DNA from: Pelodera strongyloides
Lineage: Eukaryota; Nematoda; Chromadorea; Rhabditida; Rhabditidae
Reading direction: 5' to 3'
Assembly (NCBI GenBank): GCA_036852015.1
Contig: JAANDG010000367.1
Span: 62,001-126,000 of the forward strand
DNA length: 64,000 bases
The position numbers and the translations under genes were made by a program. Shown piece by piece: positions 48,388-59,000 of this stretch. How positions within the stretch are numbered: the first letter of the stretch is position 1; the number at the start of each line of letters is the position of its first letter. The notes under the pieces were generated by a model, which saw only the letters and a list, made by a program, of their open reading frames with translations, searched no databases and had not been told where the DNA came from.

Positions 48388-49558
48388 ATGGCCAATACAT
48401 GGTCCCCTTTTTTACCTCAAATATATGCAATTAGAATTAACACTACAGCTTTTCAGACACTGAAAACTTCAAGAAATACTCAATTACGTATACAAGCAAG
48501 TGTTCAAATGGGCATCGGGACAACAATTCAAATCGGTCCTGCACCGTCTACAGTTGAGTTGAAAGTGGTTGGAAGTGAGCAACGGGTACCGGAGCCTGGA
48601 GTTGAAAAGAAAGTCTTAGAACAAACAAATTCACAAGGTTGGTCTTCTCTGAGAGTTTGATATGGATAATCGACTGATTAAACGAAATGGAGAGTGTTCG
48701 TAAAATTACAAGAACAAGGATCAAAGCGACTCTCGATCTATCATTCGTCGCCTCCAAAACCTTCATGTTTCACGGGCGTTTAGAACATAATAAATTAAAG
48801 CATTCTTTCAGGAGCTGCTCTTCCCTACCGTGCATGCCCACTTTCTACAAAAAATATAATTTGCTTGGCAGTTTTCCTCGGTATTTTCTCCTATATTTAT
48901 TTATTTCCTGCGCAACAAAATAGGATTTTATTCTACGCAATGACTAGGTGAGTGATACAATAAACCTTCGCCCCAATATAAAAAATACACCCCAAGCGCA
49001 GCACGTCCAAAATAGCGCGACTCTTGGTTGCTGTAGCACCATATATAGTCGAGGCCTTACAATCATCCTTGGTGGAGCAACTAGACTGCTATGATAGAGT
49101 AGAGAACACTTGTCGCAGTTTAAGTCAAGGCTTAGCAGGTCTTGATCTACTAACTATTACTTTCAGCATAATTGCGCTAATCGTTGGATTCATCTACACA
49201 GTAGGATTCCTTTGCGTCATGTATATGGTGACCGATCCTTACTCAGGAGAAATTATGGTGCGTGCGCAAACAGTATCCTTCTGATAAACGTAAACGTTGG
49301 ATTTTCATTATGCAGAGATTGATGTCAGGACAAACTGAATAGTAAATTCCTGACAGTCTAGTATTTCAACCATTTGGCTTTATGCGATTATACAGATATT
49401 CGGGACAGTTCGTAGTATATAGTAACCCCACATATTGTCATACTACAAAAATAAGATTAATAATCGTAAATTTTCAGAAAACACTACAACAAACGTCAGA
49501 GAGCACTACATCGTTTGGTTTGTCTTCAAAAGATCAAGAAGAAGAAGACTCCGTCTAA
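48388..49558 (+). CDS. Orphan multi-pass membrane protein, 240 residues
   Basis: Four exons join in phase: 48388-48637, 48812-48947, 49002-49257 and 49478-49558. The N-terminal 84 residues are polar, with QASVQMGIGTTIQIG and a charged stretch. Exon 2 gives one membrane segment (CLAVFLGIFSYIYLF). Exon 3 gives a loop with a conserved-looking pair of cysteines (LDCYDRVENTC) and a long hydrophobic hairpin (LLTITFSIIALIVGF, IYTVGFLCVMYMV). The short last exon encodes a Ser/Thr-rich, acidic cytoplasmic-type tail ending DQEEEDSV, whose last residues resemble a PDZ-binding end. I do not recognise the family. It runs convergently towards the CLPTM1-like gene. The start is the first ATG after an AAAG acceptor and is plausible but unproven. 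Confidence 0.55.
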
Positions 49559-50042
49559 AAAGATCTCATGTCATGCGCGTTGCGGGTCAGTATTATAGGT
49601 TTCCCAATGAACTTAATCAAGGAAACATGACTTTAAGAGGAAAACTGTTTTATAGAAAAATAAACATATTCTTGAGTACAGTTTGCATCTTATCCCTGTC
49701 ACGCTACAACGAATCCCAGTGATAATACACAAGCACCCCTCCAACAGGACAGTAAACTGATTTAAAAAAAAAAGAACTTTACCATTCGCACACACTAAGA
49801 CCAAGAAAGAAGTCATGAAAATGAAAACGAACATAAGAAACCAGTTTCATTATCTACTCGTCCCACAGTTAAGTGATTAGTATAGTATACGAAATAATCC
49901 CTATTACTTGTTACCAACAACCTAGAGGATATTACACAAAATTACTGACAGAATAAAAGCAAAACAAAGGCTTATCTCGCTCGACTTTGAAAATAACCTA
50001 GTAACGAGTAATTAATTCCCAGTTCTAATGCAAATTCCACAA
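49559..50042. other. Convergent 3' spacer
   Basis: 484 bp between the stop codons of the orphan membrane gene and the CLPTM1-like gene. Nothing recognised beyond AT-rich 3' UTR-like sequence. Confidence 0.55.
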
Positions 50043-53000
50043 CTAATCATTTTTCTTCTCCTCTTCACCCTTCTCCACATGCTGGTCAGAATCATCAAGT
50101 GTCTTCGTATCGTCTTTTAATTCACCCGCGGTAGGGTCCGAGGTTGCAACACCAAACTCATTCACACGCAGTGGGTCCACGCGATACGCCCATCTATTAT
50201 GAAAGATCTATCTATCGCCTGGTAGCTATAATTTCATTCAAGCTGCAATCCCCCCGGTCGTACATTCTACACAAAAAGCTCATACGTTCTACACAAAATA
50301 AAATAGTGATACTGTGAAAGCATAAATAGGACATAATCACATATACCCACGTTAATTTTAATTGTACATTCTTTAAAGAGTGTTACCAACCTTTGATAGA
50401 GATAGACGAAGAAGATGATGTCATCACGGAAACATCCCAATCTGTACAGTGTCGGCATGCGGATCACGAAGGCAAACAGGTCATCAATGAAGGTGTTGAT
50501 GAACTTGTACGTGAGCATACGCCACGGCAAGTGGGCGACCGACCTGAAGAAGGGATTAATTAATTTATTACTTACGGTAAGAAAAGTACAGCTTACTAAA
50601 TCGTCCGTTACAGAAGAATACGGAAACGTTAGGTCAAAGTATTGTTCAAAATAAAACAAACCCTGAATTCCTATTACTGCAAATTTAACATCGGTTTTCC
50701 CTTTAAATATCTCACCACACCATCAGTCGGCACATACTCGTATGATCGACTTACTTGAGTTTATAATTAATAAAGAGCTGAGGGGTCATGGTGATAAATC
50801 CGAAAGTGAGGAGGAATCCATACAGCATGGACAAAATCCAGGAATACCACCCACGATGCTCATCATACACCACAGAGTAGACTGCGTACGCAATTAAGAG
50901 TGGGAATACAACCCATGAGAGGTACCTGTAATCGGTAACAAATTAGAAAAAGATTGAGTACAGTCACGTTACCTGACAATGTTGCGATGAAAACTAAATT
51001 AAAATGTTCAACAGAACCCACTTGAACGCCATATCATCATACGCCTTCGTCTCGCTTTCAACGTATTCTCCCTTATCCGAAATGACAATTCTCGGAAAGA
51101 TTCCAAGAATCTTATTCTCGTACACCACAGTAACATTCATCACCTGAAATAAATGGATTGACTATTGGCCTACAGACAGATTTAAGTTAAACTTACATCC
51201 ACTAATGCAAAACAGCACTGCACCCTCAATCCTGAAAAATAACAAAAACTTGATACTTTCAGTATAACTTGTTACTCACCTTCGGTATCTTCCACATTTC
51301 AATGAGGAGACCGACAAATACAGACGCTTTGACCACGAAATTCGCATCATTGTCGCAAATATACAGGAAGATGATGAACGATTGGAAGATATTGAACAAA
51401 ACTGATAGGACAGAGATACCCTCCAGGCTCTTTCTTGTCTTCCAGAATCGGATGTCGTTCTGAAATTAAATGCATCATGAGACATATCGAAACAATATTG
51501 ATAAAGGACACAGGAACTACCAACTACGAGTACCAAAGTCCACATCAAGGAAATCTAGCGCTTTCTATACCCCGAGTTACGCTACGTTACAACTTCGTCT
51601 CCTTGGGTGCATATGCAATCCAGGAGACCAAAATATAAGGATTGGTTTGGTGATGGTGATTACAATACGCTACAAAGCTTCTTAAACTTAAAGGCACAGG
51701 TCCGCGTATAAAAAGTTTGGGAAAATAGGGAAAACGTTTTTTTACGTGGTCCTGTGCCTTTAATGTCGCAGCTCGCAGCTCTTAAGCTCTTACTATCAGT
51801 GTGCGGTGCGGATAAAACTTCCAGTAAAGTAAGTTCTAAATCGTCTACACTTCGGATCGCCTCTCTGAGACTTCGTTGGTGGATACGATGTTCGGCTATT
51901 ATTGTAACGCTACCAATGTACAAATCAATACCAAAGTACCAGGCAGCTACTCGTCTGAAACCCATGTTCACCACTCGCTCCACCACCAGTCAGGGGAGGG
52001 GTGAATGTAAGAAGTCACTCACATACCTTGAATGCAAGAAATTCAAAGACAGCATGGAGAATGGACACAAATACGGTAACTGCCAGTAGAGCAGGATGTG
52101 TGTCCAAGAACATCTGAAAAGAGTTGCGGATTCAATTCAAGTATAGTATTCTGGATTCGGAATTATACACTTTAGGTGTAATGCCAACTGCCGGAACTCA
52201 GGAACTGCCATCCTCTCATGTTTTGCGGACAGAAATACCAGAACGGATATACCACACAAATGACACTCCAACTTTCACACGCCTTTATAAACAACAAGTT
52301 GTGAGGAACGTGATACATTTCATACTATTCTCAATTATACAAGTGATATTATTAAACGAGCTGATTGGCGTATTTGTTGACTAGATAAAACTTCGAACAA
52401 CACGAGCCCACCATTTTAATGGTGTCTTGATTATCATCATCCTGCTGTCCTTGCACGTTAAAAGCTTCAGTCCACTGATTGCGAAGCGTTTGAGACAAGT
52501 ATAACTGATACTTGAACAAAGACATTGGAGAAAATGTCACGCTGATATTGACAACTTTCACGGTCTCGTTTACTGGCTGAAATGCAAACAAAATGTCACA
52601 CTATGCCAATGGAAATACTGGAAATACCTTTTCGACACCGAATTGACCGAATGGGTATTGCAGTGTGTTAACCATTGGAAATACTGGAAATACCTTTTCG
52701 ACACCGAATGGGTATTGCAGTGTGTTAACCATTGGAAATACCTTTTCGACACCGAATGGGTATTGCAGTGTGTTAACTGATCGTTAAGGCCACACGACGC
52801 ACAAAAAAAGCGGCCAAACACAAACACACCTGGTAGTCTTGCAACAGATTCCAGTAGTTATTGCAGAAGAGAATTGGTTGATAGAATGTACCGCTTTCAT
52901 CGAACTACAAAGGGTAAAAAAAGGTTAGGTACTCATTACTTTCGCGCTCGCTCTATTCTGACTCTCTCAACTTGTCAATACGTGATTGATAACATATGAA

Positions 53001-56000
53001 CTATACGACTCCGAAATAACAAGGTGCGACACTGGCGACACGGAAAATAAGGCTTCCATAGTTGCAACAAATGACTCTCGTTTAACTGCATAATAAAAAA
53101 TGTTCAACCTCCAATATACCTTCAGAACACGATCCATGGGTGGCGGTACCATACCCTTCGCCCATGCGGTATGATCATCTATGAGATTTACAGTAATATT
53201 CGGGTGCCAATGATTCAGTATCTGAACAAGTCAACGAGTCTACATTTGTCGATCACCCAAATAGAAATGTTGGTTTGGGCTGTCAATTACTAATTTCTTA
53301 CTTACAAAAAAAGATATACAAACGTAGGAAAATTTAAAGACAGCAGCTGCAATCAGGGTACAAATTCCGTGCGTAAATGAAGGTGGTTGGAGGTGGTTTC
53401 TTTAGCTTAGTGATAGACCGTTTTAATAAAACACCATGTTTCAGTCAAATATATTAATTTGGAATTGCTTCCGGAGGTGGTTCGCACCAAGCACCAAACT
53501 GTACCCCTGGCTGCAACACATACAATTTGTATGCAGGCGGTCAAAACGAGAATGGTTCGGCACGAAGTATTAAATAAACATTTATATAAAAAAAGCCCTA
53601 ACCTCAAAGTTCGTCACTTCAGCCTTAGCCTGGTCGTCTGAACTCATTTGAGTCGTGCCAGTTAGCAAATTGCTTGTTTTCCTGTAGGTTTTCTTTTTGA
53701 ATAAGTTGAGTTGAATTGAGTTGTGGACCAAATCAGCCTGAAATATGATTGTACAAAGTAAAGTGTACAAAGCGTATTTTGGCTTGGACCTTGGACATAA
53801 ACAATCAAACAATAAAAATAAAAATGACACCTGATACGGTTAACATCATATATAATTGGAAACGAGAAGAAATTATGAACCTGTTGGATAGATATATAAA
53901 AACAAAACGGAACCTTAGCAGAAGGGAGAGCGTACGCTGCAAAAATATCCTTAGCTTTTCCAGTTCTCGTGACGAAAATATGGAGGAAAATACTTTCGTT
54001 GCGATGAAGCGAATCAGGAGTTGGCATCGTCGTTTCAAAGCATAAAGATCCATCCTAAGTAACATAATGCACACAAGCAAGATCACGCACACAAACTGGG
54101 CATAAACCATGATAGAGTATTTACGTTACGATTGCGCGCAAATTGCATGCGAAACTGCCATCCATGTTAGCGAAATTTTGAGCAGTTACAGAAAGATCGC
54201 GAAAAGTGCGAATCAGGCAAAGCGTGAAAAAGTCTCGGAGCGAAAAAGGAAATAGTGCGAAAAACTAAGAGGGCGTACTTTCGCATTTTTTGCGGACCAT
54301 TGCCGGCATGTCCCACAATGGCCCGCAAAAAAATGCGAAAGTGCCTAACATGTTTAATTGTCTGCGGTCTCTTAGTTTTTCGCACTATTTCCTTTTTCGC
54401 TCCGAGACTTTTTCACGTCTTGCCTGATTCGCACTTTTCGCGATCTTACTGTAACTGCTCAAAATTTCGCTAACATGGATGGCAGTTCGCATGCGAATTC
54501 GCGCGAAATCGTAACATAAATACTCTATCAGTAAAGTGACGCACCAACCATCTCCGGGTTGGTCTCTCCGAAAACCATTACAGTTTATATTTAATTTGGT
54601 GAAACATTGTTTACATATCACCATCTCCGGATAGGCTTTCGACCAACTCCGGAACCAGTTTAAAAATGAATATAATTGCGTGAAACAGCGCTCTTAGCTA
54701 TACGATACGCATCGAAAATATACCCTGACAGAGCATAAAACTCGTCGGGAAAAGCTCAAAACCACCATCCAAATATATGCAGTGTTTCCGAAACTTGTAT
54801 ATCTTTATGATACGCTTCTGATTTGCTTGCACCATATATAATATACTAATCCCGACGGTGGTATGGCTACGAGCTCAAGACCACCGTCTAAATGTATGCA
54901 ATATGCTAATACGGATGGTGGTTTAGTCGGTCAAAGCGTCAACGAGTTTATGCCATGACCCTGAAACATCGTCAGCGACTCCGGAGGCGGATGGGGAGTA
55001 CCAGAAATAGAGCAGACAGAATTTCGGTTACCACCTCTGCGGAGCACGAGGCGGACCGTTGCACAAAGGTTTTGCTACAGTAGTTTGAGGCCGGGAACAA
55101 TACAAATTTCAAATACTTCCCACTGTAATAGTATTCATGAACTTTTGAGACTATTTCTGTTGATGTTGCATAGTTATAGCTTATTGAAATTAGTGAGGTG
55201 ATCACTTTTATAGTAGAAAGAAATCAAACAATTAATCTCGTTAAAATTTAAGGATCAATGTTAGGTATTAGAGTATACCTAAGAATTCATATTATAGTTT
55301 GTAGTGTAATGTTTCACATATGTGTTGTAACATCTGCTCACGATGTTTGATCATTAGCACGAATGTTTCACGTGCAACATATTGTCTGTGTAGGGTATGT
55401 GCAATTGTATTCTCTTATGACAATTATCACGTAGGCACTACTATATAAGCAACCTCCGATATCACTCTAGGACTTTCTCTCGACTACACTACTGAGTTGT
55501 CTAATATACTTATCGCCCGTATCTATCGTATAATAAACTATTTATTATACATCGTCTACCTCTCTGTTCGCTAACTGTTGTATACAGTATCCATACTTTT
55601 GTATACACAACACTGGCGTTCAGGATTCTTCTGTTCTCTATTTTCTCTTTCCCAACTGCTGATTGTACAGAGGTGCTTTAGGCACACGGGTACTTCAATA
55701 GTCGTCGTTCGTTCGCGTGTGAAGTTGGAATCGATTAGTGTTTTGATCTTCTACCCCCGGTGAGCAGGCTACGCCGCAAAAACCGGTAGATCAAAACACT
55801 CCTTGCTGTTGTTTGGATAGAGGTGCTTTAGGCACACAGGTCCAACAATAGTTTTTACCTTTGGGTATCTGTATCCACTGGTGCGGTTTTCCTAGTGAAA
55901 CCAAGCCGGGTTACAGTATATTCAAACGGTATATTACGAACCTACGGTATCACCGAAGGTATCGTCGACGCGCTGATCGAGGTCAACAACATGGACGACG

Positions 56001-59000
56001 ACGATAAGGTCAGTCTCAAGCTGATCCTGGATTCGCTGAAAGAGATTAAGAGGAGTCAGAAAGAACTTCAAGATGGACAGAAGGAGCTCGCAGAGTCTCA
56101 CTCAAGTACCATCCAACGTCTTCAACTCTTGGAAGATGGTACCAGTCGTCCATCTCAGACGGAAAATGATGATGTTGTTCGCCGAGAAGTTGTTCCACTA
56201 ACATCAGAGGCGCGAGGCATGCTTGATATGCTACACAAGAATGTGCCTATGTTCGATTATGATGATGAGGAAGGAGCATGCTTTGCTCAGTATTACAAGC
56301 GTCAGCAGAAGCTGATGGAGGTTCACGCTGCTGCCGTACCTGAAGATGTAAGAATCGGATTTCTACTGTCTCGTTTACCACCCCAGCAGGAGAAGGAGTT
56401 CAAGCTGCGCTGTATGCCGCAGGAACCGGAAGAAATGAGTCTGGCGGAAGTGGTTGAGAAGTTGAAAATTGTATTCGTTTCTAAAATATCGCTGTTCCGG
56501 AAACGTCTGGCATGTCTGCATTTGGACGAGGAACCGATTACCGACTACGTGAAGCACATCGCGCTCGTCAACGGAAGCTGTCAGGACTTCAAATTCGGTG
56601 ATTTGAATGAAAATCAATTCCGTGTATTGATGTATCTCAACAGTCTGCGTACTTCGGCACACGCGGAGATGCGTGCATGGCTCATCACGGCTCTTGATAA
56701 GTCACCCAGAGATGACCCTCGACGATGTCGCTGTCGCCGTCAACAAGTACCGCGAGCACAAGGCTAACCTCAACGCTGACCTCACTATCAACAAGGTCCA
56801 CAACATCAACAAACCCCATCGGAAGCAACAGAGAGACGTCAGGAAGTTCCCACAAGAGAAATGCAAGTACTGTGGAGGGGACGGTGGACACCGGTCCTGC
56901 CCTGCCAAGGAAGTGACTTGTCGGAATTGTGGAAGAAAAGGGCACTACGCTGTTGTTTGTCAGCAGAAAAACAAACAGAGAAATCGCAACGTCCATGAAG
57001 TGTCTTCGCGATCTGTCGGCCGCAGATTCGTCAACATTCAGGTGAATGGAAAGAAGGCGCGACTTCAGTTGGACACAGGTTCGGATTTGACGCTAATATC
57101 CGAGACCACATGGAAGGAGCTGGGTCGACCAAACTTGAAACCCCCGAGTATTGTCGCGACCGCAGCAAATGGAGAGCAGCTTGAACTATTCGGATCGTTC
57201 GAGTGCAACGCCTCTTACCAGGATGAGCACATTACTGGGATAGTGCACGTCACCGCTAGGATGAATCTCCTAGGCCTGGACTGGTTGGAGCGGTTCCCTT
57301 CATTCAGATCTATGATGGATGCTGTTTGTCATCGGGTCTCCGGGAAGCCTTCTATCACTACATCGAAGAAGAGTGAATCTGCTGAGACGTACACTGCTTC
57401 GCTCAAGAGGCAATTCACTGATGTTTTCTCCACCGAGCTTGGTTTATGTGCAAAAACCAAGGCGTGCCTCCAGCTCAAGGAAGGGGCAAAAGCTGTTTTT
57501 CGCCCGAAACGAATGGTACCGATCCATTACAAGGAAAGCGTGGAAACTGAGCTGGACCGGCTAGAGCAACTTGGAGTCATCGAGCGTAGCGTGTCGCATA
57601 TTCTCCGTGGGCCGCTCCGATTCTGTGTGTGAAGAAACCGAATGGAAGTGTGAGAGTCTGCGCTGACTTCAGCACTGGTCTGAATGAAGCTCACCCGATT
57701 CCGACCGCAGAAGACATTATGACAACTCTCAACGGTGGTACTGTCTTCAGTACACTTGACTTTAAGGATGCCTACCTACAAGTTGAGTTAGAGGACGACT
57801 CCAAGAATTTGCTCGTTATCAACACCCATCGAGGTCTGTACCGCTACAACAGACTCTGCTTCGGAGTGAAGACTGCTCCTGGGATCTTCCAACAGATCAT
57901 GGACGCGATGTTGCCTGGACTCGAAGGTTGTTGTGCGTATCTCGATGACGTGATCGTTTCTGGACAGACGCTTCAGGAACACAATCGGAACCTACAAGCC
58001 TGTATGAAGAGGATCTCGGAATATGGATTCCACGTCAATTTCGAGAAGTGCACCTTCGCTGCGAGAGAGATTCGGTACCTGGGGATGATCATCTCTGCAG
58101 AAGGTCACAAGACTGATCCCGCCAAGATTGAACCAATCTTGAAGATGCCGGAGCCAAAGGACGTCAGTCAACTACGTTCATTCATCGGCAAGATCAACTA
58201 TTACGGCAGGTTCATCAAGGAATTGCACAAGCTGCGTGCACCGTTTGACGAATTGTTGAAGAAAGATGTCAAGTGGAACTGGAGTAAAGAGTGTCAAAAG
58301 GCGTTTGACGAGGTCAAGAAGATCGTTGCCTCGCCAATGCTGCTCACGCACTACGACCCTAAGAAGGAGTTGATCCTGGTTACGGATGCATCTCAATACG
58401 GTCTGGGCGCGGTGCTGCTTCACCGGATGAGTGATGGAACGCAGAAAGCAGTCGAACACGCCACTCGAACTCTACTGCCAGCTGAGAAGAACTATGGACA
58501 GATCGATAAGGAAGGTCTCGCGATATTCTGGGCCATGAAGAAGTTCTACAAATATCTATTGGGACGCAAGTTCACTCTTGTGACAGATCACAAACCTCTG
58601 GTATCTATTTTCGGATCCAAGAAGGGTATTCCTGTTACGAGCGCAAACCGGCTACAACGCTGGGCTGTTTACATCAAGGGCTTTGATTTCAAGATCGTGT
58701 TCAAGCCTACAGCTGAAATGGGTTGCGCCGACGTGCTTTCGAGACTGATCGCAAGTCAAGAAGACAGTAACGAGGACAAGGTGATCGCGCGAGTCGAAAC
58801 AGAGTTGTTCAAGGACGAACATTTTCGCACAGTTGCTGCCCTACCAGTTACCGCAAACGTTCTGCGTGAGGCTACCGAGAAGGACAAGACGCTACAAGTG
58901 GTCCTGAAGGCTCACAGAACTGGAAACTGGCCGAACAAGTGCTCAAGAGACATCACACAATTCGCCAACAGACACATATCGTTGTCAGAGTCAGATGGAA

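Noticed and set aside
51197..51231. A 35-bp mini-exon between CLPTM1 exons 51280-51459 and 51022-51143
   Set aside because: It has acceptor and donor but breaks the phase. Direct joining of the flanking exons gives WKIPKVMNV, which fits the family.
50043..54054. Wntless (MIG-14) as identity of the minus-strand membrane gene
   Set aside because: First considered because of its multi-pass layout, but the HWHPN, NDYWNL-like, FLAFKNDI-FW, FITMTPQLFINYKLKSVAHL and YRVDP-RVNEFG stretches are CLPTM1-family hallmarks, and the N-terminal YGDWT exon agrees.
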